Assembly: GCA_947475245.1 (NCBI GenBank)
Contig: CANJLW010000002.1
Location: 62,001 to 126,000, forward strand
Direction of reading: 5' to 3'
DNA length: 64,000 nucleotides
DNA from: Acetobacteraceae bacterium
GTDB lineage: Bacteria > Pseudomonadota > Alphaproteobacteria > Acetobacterales > Acetobacteraceae
Part shown: positions 46,990 to 57,598 of the stretch, piece by piece
Layout: each line of letters opens with the position of its first letter
How positions within the stretch are numbered: position 1 is the first letter of the stretch
Notes under the pieces: generated by a model
What the model was told of the DNA's origin: nothing
Seen by the model: the letters and a program-made list of their open reading frames with translations, nothing else
Databases searched by the model: none
Position numbers and translations under genes: made by a program

Positions 46990-48399
46990 ATGGATTCCGA
47001 AACACTGGGATTTATGCCGGCGACCGAAGCCGCCGAGCTGATCCGCACCAAACGCCTGTCGCCGGTCGAATACATGCAGGCACTGCTCGATCGCATCGCG
47101 GCCAAGGAACCCCGCGTCAACGCCTTCGCCCATCTTGCGGCGGATCGGGCCATGGACGGCGCGCGCAAGGCGGAGGCCGCGCTGATGAGCGGCGCGCGCA
47201 TCGGCCGGTTGCACGGCATACCGGCGACGATCAAGGATCTCGCCTGGACCAAGGACATGCCGACGCAAAACGGCAGCCTGATCTTCAAGGGCAATCAGCC
47301 GACCGAGGACACCCCGGTCGTGCCGCGCCTGCAGGACGAAGGCGCGATCATTCTCGGCAAGACCACGACCTCGGAATTCGGGTGGACCGGCGTGTCGCAC
47401 AGCCCGCTGACCGGCATCACCCATAACCCCTGGAAGTTCGGCATGAACGCCGGCGCGTCCTCGGCCGGTGCCGGCGCGGCATCCGCCGCCGGGTTCGGCC
47501 CGCTGCACCAGGGCAGCGACGGCGCCGGCTCGATCCGCATGCCGTCGCATTTCTGCGGGGTCTTCGGGATCAAGCCGAGCTTCGGCCGCGTTCCCTATTA
47601 TCCGGTCGGCACCGGGGATCTGACCTCGCACATGGGGCCGATGACCCGCACCGTGGCCGACAGCGCGCTGATGCTGGAGGTTATGGCGGGACCGCACCCG
47701 CTGGATTACACAACACTGGAAGCCGGCCCGGCGCATTACCTCGCGCGCCTGCAGGAAGGCATCAAGGGCAAGCGGGTCGCCTTCAGCCCCGATCTCGGCC
47801 TCGCCCGCGTCGATCCGGATGTCGCCGCCCTGGTCCGCAAAGCAGCCGAACGCTTCACCGAGCTCGGCGCGATCGTCGAGGAGGTCAAAACACCCTGGGC
47901 CGCGCCCGGCCCGGAACTGATCCGCTTCTTCTGGTCCGCCCACATGACCCGGCTGAAGCCGCATCTGGCCAAGTGGGAAAGCCAGATGGATCCGGGCCTG
48001 GTTGCCTGCATCAAGGCGTCCGAAAACATCTCGGTCGCCGACTATCAGGCCGCCCGCGAGCGCAAGATGCCCTATATCGCCAACATCCATCGTTGGTTCG
48101 AGGATTGGGACTTCCTGCTCACCCCCTCGGCGTCCGTCGCCGCCTTCCCGGCGGAGAAGCTGATGCCCGATCATTGGCCATCGCACGACTGGGATTGGGT
48201 AAGCTGGGCGGAGTTCTCCTATCCGTTCAACATGTCCTGGAACCCGGCGGCCAGCGTCCCCTGCGGCTTTACCGCTGACGGATTGCCGGTGGGCCTGCAG
48301 ATCGTCGGCAAACGCTTCGACGATCTGGGTGTGCTGCAGGCGTCCGCCGCGTTCGAGCAGGCCCAGCCCTGGGCGCAAAAACGCCCCGTACTGACCTGA
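46990..48399 (+). CDS. Amidase-signature hydrolase
   Basis: This 469-aa amidase hydrolyses an amide by a Ser-cisSer-Lys triad. The Lys is in PATIKDLAW, and the Ser pair in MNAGASSAGAGAASAAG and GSDGAGSIRMPS. It continues with FCGVFGIKPSFGRVP, as in AtzF/GatA relatives. It cannot be GatA proper because no GatB/C genes are present, and its neighbours suggest catabolism. There is no signal peptide. It lies between the SDR and the carbamoyltransferase-like gene, 5 bp before the latter. The substrate is unknown. Confidence 0.92.
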   Translation: MDSETLGFMPATEAAELIRTKRLSPVEYMQALLDRIAAKEPRVNAFAHLAADRAMDGARKAEAALMSGARIGRLHGIPATIKDLAWTKDMPTQNGSLIFKGNQPTEDTPVVPRLQDEGAIILGKTTTSEFGWTGVSHSPLTGITHNPWKFGMNAGASSAGAGAASAAGFGPLHQGSDGAGSIRMPSHFCGVFGIKPSFGRVPYYPVGTGDLTSHMGPMTRTVADSALMLEVMAGPHPLDYTTLEAGPAHYLARLQEGIKGKRVAFSPDLGLARVDPDVAALVRKAAERFTELGAIVEEVKTPWAAPGPELIRFFWSAHMTRLKPHLAKWESQMDPGLVACIKASENISVADYQAARERKMPYIANIHRWFEDWDFLLTPSASVAAFPAEKLMPDHWPSHDWDWVSWAEFSYPFNMSWNPAASVPCGFTADGLPVGLQIVGKRFDDLGVLQASAAFEQAQPWAQKRPVLT

Positions 48400-48404
48400 C
48401 GGGA

Positions 48405-49262
48405 TTGACGTCCCGCGACCTGCTCGCGCTGAACGACCTGCCGGCCGCCACGATCCAGCGTATCCTCGAACGCGCGCAGGATCTGGCGCTGGCCTGGGCG
48501 GAACGCCGTATGCCGAACAGCCTGGAGGGCCGACGTGTTGCGCTGATCGTCAACGATGACGGTTGGCGCAACACCACCGCGTTCGACCTCGGGATCTCCG
48601 CGATGGGCGGGACCTGCGTGCACGCGCCGATGCGGCTGGATCGGCGGGAGGATGTTCCCGATCTCGCCGCCTACCTCGATAACTGGTTCGATGCGATCGT
48701 CAGTCGCACGCCGGAGCTCGCGAGCCTGCGGGCGCTGGCGGATGCGGCCCGCGCACCGGTCGTCAATGCTCGAACGAAGCAAAACCACCCATGCGAGGTC
48801 CTGGGCGATTTGGCATTCCATCGGCACCGCGGGGCCGCAAGGGACGATATCGTGGTGGCCGTGGTCGCGCCCGCCGCGAACATCCTGGGGTCATGGATCG
48901 AAGCCGCCGCGGGGCTGCCCTTGCGCGTCGTGCAGATTTACCCCGAACCTTGGCATGCCGAGGTTGGAACGCGGTTTCACGCCGTATCGGATATGCGTGC
49001 CCTGGCCGAGGCCGACGTGATCGTCACCGATTGCTGGCCGTCAGACGCCGGTCCCGAAGTCTTACTGCCCTACCAGATCACCGCAGCGGTGCTCGATCGG
49101 CTGCGTCCCAACGTCGCCTTTCTGCCATGCCCGCCGGTCCGGCGCGGGCAGGAAGTCTCCGCCGACGCCATGCTGCATCCGGCATGTCGGGTCATCGAGG
49201 CAAAGGCGTTCCTGTTGCACGCGCAAAATGCGGCGTTGGAATGGGTATTCGGGCGACTGTAA
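48405..49262 (+). CDS. Divergent ornithine/aspartate carbamoyltransferase-like protein
   Basis: This is a 285-aa protein with the overall carbamoyltransferase layout. The N-terminus DLLALNDLPAATIQRILERA aligns with the OTCase start and LGDLAFHRHRG with the linker helix. The carbamoyl-phosphate loop, normally STRTR, reads NDDGWRNT (residues 50-57); HPCQ reads HPCE (128-131); and the HCLP region reads LPCPPVRRGQE. Normal catalysis is therefore doubtful. The start is a TTG at 48405, the only codon giving the family N-terminus. It is just downstream of the amidase. It may be a modified transferase for another substrate, or a non-catalytic relative. Confidence 0.75.
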   Translation: MTSRDLLALNDLPAATIQRILERAQDLALAWAERRMPNSLEGRRVALIVNDDGWRNTTAFDLGISAMGGTCVHAPMRLDRREDVPDLAAYLDNWFDAIVSRTPELASLRALADAARAPVVNARTKQNHPCEVLGDLAFHRHRGAARDDIVVAVVAPAANILGSWIEAAAGLPLRVVQIYPEPWHAEVGTRFHAVSDMRALAEADVIVTDCWPSDAGPEVLLPYQITAAVLDRLRPNVAFLPCPPVRRGQEVSADAMLHPACRVIEAKAFLLHAQNAALEWVFGRL

Positions 49263-49334
49263 CCGCCGTCTGCTTGTCGCGCCCCGTCCGATCCTTCACT
49301 CTCCGCGAACGTCCACCGCAAAAAGGATCGTCCG

Positions 49335-49844
49335 ATGGCTTTCTCCATGTACACCGCATCCGTGCCGATTTGCGCGCAGCAGCTCGCCGCGCTGTCCAAC
49401 ATCATCGACAAGGCCGCCGCGCATTGTGCCGCCAAGAAGATCGACGAGGCCGCGCTGCTCTCCGACCGCCTCTACCCCGACATGTTCCCCCTCGCTCGGC
49501 AAATTCGGCAGGCGACCGATTTCGGCCGCAACACGCCGGGTCGCCTTGCCGGCGCGACGCAGCCGGAATTCGCCGCGGTCGACGACACCAGCTTCGCCGC
49601 CGCGAAGGACCGGACCGAACGCTCCCTCGCTTTCGTCAAATCCCTGACGCCGGCGCAGATCGAGGGAACGGAAGACAAGGATATCGTCTGGATGGCCGGC
49701 ACCAACCAACGGTCAATGAAGGGGCAGGCGTACCTGTTGCACTTCGGTCTGACGAACTTCTTCTTCCACGTCACCACAGCCTATAACATCCTGCGCCATC
49801 GCGGGGTGGAGATCGGCAAGCGCGACTTCCTCGGCCCGCTGTAA
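49335..49844 (+). CDS. DUF1993 family protein
   Basis: This 169-aa protein begins MAFSMYTASVPICAQQLAAL and contains RLYPDMFPLARQIRQATDF and LHFGLTNFFFHVTTAYNILR, hallmarks of DUF1993, a DinB-like four-helix fold. Members are cytosolic and uncharacterised. AAGGA lies ~8 bases before the ATG. No functional partner is evident; marC follows 12 bp later. Confidence 0.88.
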   Translation: MAFSMYTASVPICAQQLAALSNIIDKAAAHCAAKKIDEAALLSDRLYPDMFPLARQIRQATDFGRNTPGRLAGATQPEFAAVDDTSFAAAKDRTERSLAFVKSLTPAQIEGTEDKDIVWMAGTNQRSMKGQAYLLHFGLTNFFFHVTTAYNILRHRGVEIGKRDFLGPL

Positions 49845-49856
49845 CGGCCGCGATCC

Positions 49857-50522
49857 ATGGAAGAAGCAGCGCGGGCTTTTCTGCTTGGCTTTCCCGCGCT
49901 GTTTTCCATCGTTAACCCGATCAGCGGTGCCTTCATCTTTCGGGAGGTGACCGCCGGCCGAACCGCCGAAGATCGCGCGACCCTGGCGCGATTGGTCGCA
50001 GGCTACTCGCTGATCGTGATGGTGGTCGCGCTTTGGGCCGGATCCTTTGTGTTGTCTTTCTTCGGCATCACCCTGGCCGCCTTGCGTGTCGCCGGCGGGC
50101 TGGTCGTCGCGCTCAGTGCCTGGGATCTACTCAATTCCCCCGAACGGCGAGAGAACCGCCGCCACGAACAAGGCGTTACCCTACCCGGCGCGACGGATGT
50201 GGCGCTGTTTCCGTTGACCATCCCCTTCACCACCGGACCCGGCACGATTTCGGTCGCCGTCGCCCTGGGGGCCGGGCAGGCCAGGGCGTTCAATCTTTGG
50301 TATTTCGTCGGCATGACGGCCGCCGCGGCGGCCTTGGCGGTCGCCATCTGGATCGCCTATCGCTCCGCCGATCGCATCGCGAGCCTGATGGGCTCCACCG
50401 GCACCCGAACGGTTTCCCGCCTCGCCGCATTCATCCTGCTGTGCATCGGCGTGCAAATCCTGATCGTCGGGGTGCAGGATGTGCTGGGCCCGCTGCTGCA
50501 TCCGACGCCCCCCGCCGGCTAA
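49857..50522 (+). CDS. MarC-family integral membrane protein
   Basis: This 221-aa protein has about six membrane spans. It opens AFLLGFPALFSIVNPISGAF, the family signature, with LPGATDVALFPLTIPFTTGPGTI in the middle and a hydrophobic end. Despite the name, E. coli MarC is not shown to confer drug resistance, and the transport activity of the family is unknown. It comes before dnaN, which has its own promoter. Confidence 0.9.
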   Translation: MEEAARAFLLGFPALFSIVNPISGAFIFREVTAGRTAEDRATLARLVAGYSLIVMVVALWAGSFVLSFFGITLAALRVAGGLVVALSAWDLLNSPERRENRRHEQGVTLPGATDVALFPLTIPFTTGPGTISVAVALGAGQARAFNLWYFVGMTAAAAALAVAIWIAYRSADRIASLMGSTGTRTVSRLAAFILLCIGVQILIVGVQDVLGPLLHPTPPAG

Positions 50523-50569
50523 GCGTGTCGATTTCGATGATTTCCCGCATTCCGCCTGGCGAACCCCGC

Positions 50570-50599
50570 TTGGCGCGACATCGTTGACCTTGCTACACT
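50570..50599 (+). promoter_or_regulatory. Promoter of dnaN
   Basis: TTGGCG at 50570-50575, 18 bases, then TACACT at 50594-50599; each hexamer keeps 4 of 6 consensus bases. It lies 55 bp before the dnaN start in the gap after the MarC-family gene. Confidence 0.45.
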
Positions 50600-50653
50600 C
50601 CGCGCCCGCCTGATCGGTCTCGACACCGGATTCGGCTTGAAGGATGACGCACG

Positions 50654-51778
50654 ATGAAGCTCAAGGCCGACCGCGCCACGCTGATCAAGGCGCTGGCCCA
50701 TGTCCAGAGCGTGGTGGAACGGCGCAATACCATCCCCATTCTCGCGAATGTCATGATCGCCGTGCGCGATGGCAAATTGTCATTGACCGCCACCGACATG
50801 GAAATCGCGATCGTCGAGGATGTGGTCGCCAGTTCCAGCCGCAACGGCTCCTGCACCGCGCCGGCCTCGACGCTGTACGAGATCGTGCGCAAGCTGCCCG
50901 ATGGGGCGGAAGTTGAACTCGATCACCCCGGCGGCGACGCGCAATTGGCGTTGCGCGCCGGTCGCTATGCCACCAGCCTGGTGGTGCTGCCGGTCGACGA
51001 TTTCCCGTCGATGACGGCGGGCAGCCTGCCGCACAAGTTCAGTCTGGCGGCACAGACGCTGCGCGGGCTTATCGATCGCACCCGCTTCGCGATCAGCACC
51101 GAAGAAACCCGCTATTACCTCAACGGCATCTATCTGCATGCCGCTGAAAACGACGGTGTACGCGTGCTGCGCGCGGTCGCGACCGATGGTCACCGGCTGG
51201 CGCGGGTCGAAGAACCGCTGCCGGAAGGGGCCGGATCGATGCCCGGCGTGATCATCCCCCGCAAGACCGTCAACGAAGTCCGCAAGCTGCTCGACGAAGT
51301 GACGGGCAATGTGGAAATCGCTCTGTCCGACACCCGCATTCAGTTCCGCGCCGATCAAATCCTGCTGACCAGCAAGCTGATCGACGGCACATTCCCGGAA
51401 TACGAGCGCGTGATTCCGCGCGGCAACGACAAGGTGCTGCGGGTCGGCAAGAAAGACTTTGCCGATGCCGTCGCTCGCGTCGCCGCGATCTCCTCGGAAC
51501 GCTCACGCCCGGTGAAAATGTCGCTGGCCCGCGATCTTCTGGTGCTGTCCGCCGCCAGCCCCGAACAAGGCACGGCGAGCGAGGAACTCGACGCCGATCA
51601 TGTCAAATACGACGCCGGCCCGTTGGAAATCGGCTTTCAGGCGCGTTATCTGAACGACATTACCGATCAGATCGGCGAACAGGTCGAATTCCGCTTTGCC
51701 GACGGCTCCGCCCCCACCGTGGTTCAGGACGCGGCCGATCCCAGCGCGCTGTTCGTCCTGATGCCGATGCGGGTCTGA
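50654..51778 (+). CDS. dnaN: DNA polymerase III sliding clamp (beta subunit)
   Basis: DnaN is the ring-shaped processivity clamp of replication. The 374-aa protein is full length, with the three clamp domains visible: MKLKADRATLIKALAHVQSV, FAISTEETRYYLNGIYLH with ATDGHRLAR, and EIGFQARYLNDIT ending ALFVLMPMRV. AAGGA precedes the ATG. dnaA is not adjacent, and recF is 2 kb away beyond a gene on the opposite strand. Confidence 0.97.
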   Translation: MKLKADRATLIKALAHVQSVVERRNTIPILANVMIAVRDGKLSLTATDMEIAIVEDVVASSSRNGSCTAPASTLYEIVRKLPDGAEVELDHPGGDAQLALRAGRYATSLVVLPVDDFPSMTAGSLPHKFSLAAQTLRGLIDRTRFAISTEETRYYLNGIYLHAAENDGVRVLRAVATDGHRLARVEEPLPEGAGSMPGVIIPRKTVNEVRKLLDEVTGNVEIALSDTRIQFRADQILLTSKLIDGTFPEYERVIPRGNDKVLRVGKKDFADAVARVAAISSERSRPVKMSLARDLLVLSAASPEQGTASEELDADHVKYDAGPLEIGFQARYLNDITDQIGEQVEFRFADGSAPTVVQDAADPSALFVLMPMRV

Positions 51779-51782
51779 AGTC

Positions 51783-53459
51783 CTAGCGGGATGCCGGAAG
51801 GCATCCCGGCGGAGACGTTTCAAACCGCGGCCGCTTCACCTTCGCCTTCGACAGCGCCGGGTATTGCCCGCTGGCCAGCGCGTCCAGACTATCGGCTGCG
51901 ACCTTGAACCGCGCCGCGTAGCGCCACGCATGCGTCAGTGTCTGCTCGACATACAGTCGCGTCGCCTGACGGGGCATCGCCTCCAGGAACATCAGCGGAT
52001 CGCCGCCGTCGCGCATATCCGGCATCCAGCGACGCGCGGCGTATTGGCCCTGTTCATAGGCCGCGAGCATGCTCAGAAGATGCCCGCCGACGACTTTGTC
52101 CTCGGCAAGTTGCAGTAAGTATTTCTGTCCGATGTCGAGGTTGATGCCGGGATCGTCGAGGATCGCGGGATCGTCGGTGCCCGGCGTTCCCGTGCCCTGC
52201 GCGGTCGCCGGCATGATCTGCATCAGCCCGCGCGCGCCGGCGCCGGAGCGCGCGTTGGCCAGAAAGTTCGACTCCCGCCGGACCAGCGCATAAACCAGCG
52301 GCGGATCGACCAGGAAGCCCTGCGCGGGCACCAGTTTTTCCAGCGGTTGACGCTCCGCCGCCACGCGGTTGGCGACGCCGTCGTTGCGAATGTCGTTGGC
52401 CAGTTGCGGCAATTGCGCGGCGCTTGCGACCAGGTACAGCACGCGCGCCATGCCGGGATCGGGCTGTGTCGCATACCAAACCGCCCGCAACTCTTGTTCC
52501 GCTCGGCGCTTTTCCCCAATTTGCAGCCATGCCAGGGCCCGCCGACCGGCAGGCTCCGCCAGCAACGCGTCGAGGTCCGCGCCGCCCAAAATGCCGCCGG
52601 CGATACACTCGTGCGACCCGCCGATCTGGCGGTGGGCAATCCAGGCATAGAATGTATCGGTTTCCTGCGCCGCCCGTCGTGTCCAGGTCAGCGCCACTGT
52701 CGGACCATGGGTATCGCGCACCGCGCGTGCCATCCAAAAGGCGGCCCCGGCACGTAGATGATCGGACCGGGCAAGCGTGTAGGCCGCCTGCAGGAAGGTC
52801 TGCCCCACCGGTGACTGGTCAAGCCGCAACGCCGCCAGCCCGGCGATGAACAGAGCCTCGCTCACGTCGCGGCCTTCCGGCAGGCTGTGGAGCAAGGGCA
52901 TGGCCGCCGAGACGGCTTCCGCGTCTTGATTCTGAGTGAATAACTGGCGGACGCGCACGATCGCCTTATCGGTGCCGGCCTTTTCGCCGGGGCTTCGCGC
53001 GGCGGAGGCTGGGCGACTGATCGGCGGGGCCACCCGATCCAGCAAGGCGCGAATACCGCCCGCGCTGGGTTGGTCACCGTACTGGGCCAACCAGGCCGTC
53101 AACTCGACGGTGGTGGGGCGATACGCGTCCGACAAATACCGATCCGCCAACACGGTCCCGGCCAGCCAGGCGACGTTCAGATGTTCGGCCTCGCGCATCG
53201 CTTCCGCGATGGCGCCGCTTGCGTGCAACGACAGGATCCGGCGCAGCCGTAAGGCATCGCTGGGTGAAATTGGGTGGGGGAGGGCGAGGGATGTCTTACC
53301 CCGTGACGCGGAAAACGGTGCCATCATGGCGGTTTCCGCGACCCTGTCCGCTTGCTGCGCCTGGGCGGTGGCAGTGGTTTCCATAACTGTAAGAACAGTG
53401 CAGAGACCATAAACCCAGATCAACAGGAGGCGGCCCATTATCGGCTGACTCTTTCGCAT
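51783..53459 (-). CDS. slt: Soluble lytic murein transglycosylase
   Basis: This periplasmic enzyme cleaves peptidoglycan glycan strands to give anhydromuropeptides. It is 558 aa from ATG 53459, with GGAAA 5 bases upstream; the frame opens at 53528. The N-terminus MRKSQPIMGRLLLIWVYGLC is a signal peptide with cleavage near TAQA. A long alpha-helical superhelix fills the middle, and the C-terminal SLT domain has ALVRRESNFLANARSGAGA with the catalytic Glu, GLMQIMPATA and AAYEQGQYAARRW. The terminator hairpin is encoded in its last codons. Confidence 0.9.
   Translation of the reverse strand: MRKSQPIMGRLLLIWVYGLCTVLTVMETTATAQAQQADRVAETAMMAPFSASRGKTSLALPHPISPSDALRLRRILSLHASGAIAEAMREAEHLNVAWLAGTVLADRYLSDAYRPTTVELTAWLAQYGDQPSAGGIRALLDRVAPPISRPASAARSPGEKAGTDKAIVRVRQLFTQNQDAEAVSAAMPLLHSLPEGRDVSEALFIAGLAALRLDQSPVGQTFLQAAYTLARSDHLRAGAAFWMARAVRDTHGPTVALTWTRRAAQETDTFYAWIAHRQIGGSHECIAGGILGGADLDALLAEPAGRRALAWLQIGEKRRAEQELRAVWYATQPDPGMARVLYLVASAAQLPQLANDIRNDGVANRVAAERQPLEKLVPAQGFLVDPPLVYALVRRESNFLANARSGAGARGLMQIMPATAQGTGTPGTDDPAILDDPGINLDIGQKYLLQLAEDKVVGGHLLSMLAAYEQGQYAARRWMPDMRDGGDPLMFLEAMPRQATRLYVEQTLTHAWRYAARFKVAADSLDALASGQYPALSKAKVKRPRFETSPPGCLPASR
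51787..51808. terminator. Bidirectional hairpin between dnaN and slt
   Basis: CGGGATGCC and GGCATCCCG form a perfect 9-bp stem with a GGAA tetraloop. It begins 8 bp after the dnaN stop and lies inside the last codons of the convergent transglycosylase gene. No T-run follows on the plus strand. Confidence 0.6.
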
Positions 53460-53830
53460 ATTTTTCCAATACACACGAATCAACGACGAGGCAACACTTG
53501 AAATATATCGACGTATCCGCAACATCATCGGGTCATGGTGATCAATGCACGAGTACTGGGTATAAACGTATCTTATATGCCTGGAATATTTACCATAAAT
53601 ACCCTGATTTCTTAATCGACGCGATGCTCCGGACTGGGATTCCTTAACCTTTGATGCTGGACAATACGCCTAATCCTTAATGGATATTCACAATTGCACG
53701 GACCATAATCATCAAATTTGACGCAAATGTGACGCCCATTATTGCCATATTTTCGCCCTTCCTTGTTCCGGTGACGCCGATTGCCGCGGGCGGCCTTTCC
53801 TCGATGCATCCGGGCTGGCAAGGTCGCGCC
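53460..53830. other. AT-rich intergenic region between slt and recF
   Basis: This 371-bp divergent gap is clearly richer in A/T than the rest of the window, especially 53560-53760. I find no credible gene. It includes a weak recF promoter at 53718-53745, a minus-strand TATAAG near 53575 that could serve slt, and one near-match to a DnaA box (ATATTCACA, 53684-53692). The low GC could mean a regulatory region or foreign sequence. Confidence 0.55.
53718..53745 (+). promoter_or_regulatory. Possible recF promoter
   Basis: TTGACG (53718-53723), 16 bases, then TATTGC (53740-53745). The -35 matches 5 of 6 bases and the -10 three. It is ~85 bp upstream of the favoured recF start. Confidence 0.35.
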
Positions 53831-54994
53831 GTGCTTCAGCTTCAGCGTCTCGTCCTGACCAACTTCCGCACCTACGGCGCGCTCACCTGGCGACCGGCGG
53901 AACGCATCGCCGTGCTCTTCGGTCCCAACGGCAGCGGCAAGACCAATCTGCTGGAAGCCGTCTCACTGCTGATGCCCGGTCGCGGGCTGCGCGGCGCGCG
54001 CGGCGTCGAACTCCCCCGACACGGCACCACCCATTGGGCCGTCGCCGCTCGGCTTCTGGGAACCGATGGACCGTTCGATCTCGGCACCGGCACGCTGCCC
54101 GACGGCGCCTCCGACCGTCGGGTCTTTCGCCTCGACGGTCATCCGCCGCGTAACCAGGCCGAAATCGGCGCGCGAGTCGCCGCCGTCTGGCTGACACCGC
54201 AGATGGACCGGTTGTTTCAGGACGGCCTGTCCGGTCGCCGCCGCTTCCTGGATCGACTGGTCTGGGCGCTGGAACCCAACCACGCCCGGGAAATGGCCGC
54301 GCACGATACCGCCGTCGGCAACCGCAACCGCCTGCTGGCTGAAGGGCGCGCCGACCGCGCCTGGCTGGCCGGCGTCGAGGATGCCATAGCCCGCCACGCC
54401 GTCGCCGCCACAGCCGCCCGCGCCACGCTCGTCGCGCGCCTGAACGCCACGCTGCAAGGCGGTGTCGCGGGGGCCTTCCCGGCGGCCTACGTCGCCCTGA
54501 CCTGCCCGATCGCCGAACGGCTGCGCGCCGCCCCGGCCCTGGAGGTCGAAGACTGGCTGCGTGCCACCCTGGCGGATCGCCGCGGTCGCGATGGGGCGGC
54601 CGGCGGAACCTCGGTCGGCGCGCACCGCACGGACATGGCGCTGTCCGACGCCACCACCGGGGTTCCCGCCGAACAGGCCAGCACCGGAGAGCAGAAATCC
54701 CTGCTGATCGGCGTGATACTCGCGCATGCCGCGCTGATCGCCCAGGCGCGCGGCTTCGCGCCGTTGCTGCTGTTGGATGAGCCCATGGTGCACCTGGACC
54801 CATCGCGCCGTCAGGCGCTGTTTCAGGCGCTGCCGACGCTACCGGCGCAAATCCTGCTGACCGGCACCGACGCGGAAACCTTCGCGCCGCTGTTTGGACA
54901 GGCAGAGGGGCTGATGACCGGTGACGGCGGCCTTACCCCGGACCCGCGCTTTTTAGCGGACCTGTCGGTCAGGTCTGTCACGCGAGCGTCTTAA
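53831..54994 (+). CDS. recF: DNA replication/repair ATPase RecF
   Basis: RecF loads RecA at single-strand gaps with RecO and RecR. It is an SMC-like ABC ATPase. A GTG at 53831, with AAGG 7 bases upstream, gives 387 aa starting VLQLQRLVLTNFRTYGAL, matching the RecF N-terminus; an ATG at 53804 is a possible alternative. It has Walker A LFGPNGSGKTN, SVGAHRTDM, the signature STGEQKSLLIGVILAHA and Walker B LLLLDEPMVHLD. gyrB follows after 51 bp. Confidence 0.94.
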   Translation: MLQLQRLVLTNFRTYGALTWRPAERIAVLFGPNGSGKTNLLEAVSLLMPGRGLRGARGVELPRHGTTHWAVAARLLGTDGPFDLGTGTLPDGASDRRVFRLDGHPPRNQAEIGARVAAVWLTPQMDRLFQDGLSGRRRFLDRLVWALEPNHAREMAAHDTAVGNRNRLLAEGRADRAWLAGVEDAIARHAVAATAARATLVARLNATLQGGVAGAFPAAYVALTCPIAERLRAAPALEVEDWLRATLADRRGRDGAAGGTSVGAHRTDMALSDATTGVPAEQASTGEQKSLLIGVILAHAALIAQARGFAPLLLLDEPMVHLDPSRRQALFQALPTLPAQILLTGTDAETFAPLFGQAEGLMTGDGGLTPDPRFLADLSVRSVTRAS

Positions 54995-55003
54995 GTGCTA
55001 TAG

Positions 55004-57490
<2,487 letters not shown>

Positions 57491-57497
57491 AACGAAT

Positions 57498-57534
57498 GCG
57501 CCCCAAACCCCGGTGTCGGGAGTTGGGGCGCTTT
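57498..57534 (+). terminator. Terminator after gyrB
   Basis: GCGCCCCAA (57498-57506) pairs with TTGGGGCGC (57523-57531), with further inner CCC/GGG pairing, followed by TTTC. It begins 8 bp after the gyrB stop. Confidence 0.8.
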
Positions 57535-57598
57535 CGGTAACCCGGCGCAGGATGCGCCATGGCCTCTCCCGCAAGCGGAAGAGGCTGCTGGTCGCTGC

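Noticed and set aside
45790-48378. An 862-codon open frame on the minus strand
   Set aside because: It runs antisense across the toxin, SDR and amidase genes, whose motifs are unambiguous; its product is low-information Arg/Gly/Ala-rich sequence typical of GC-rich shadow frames.
53684-53692. Single near DnaA box (ATATTCACA) as a sign of oriC
   Set aside because: Only one imperfect box is found, with no cluster and no dnaA nearby; not enough for an origin.
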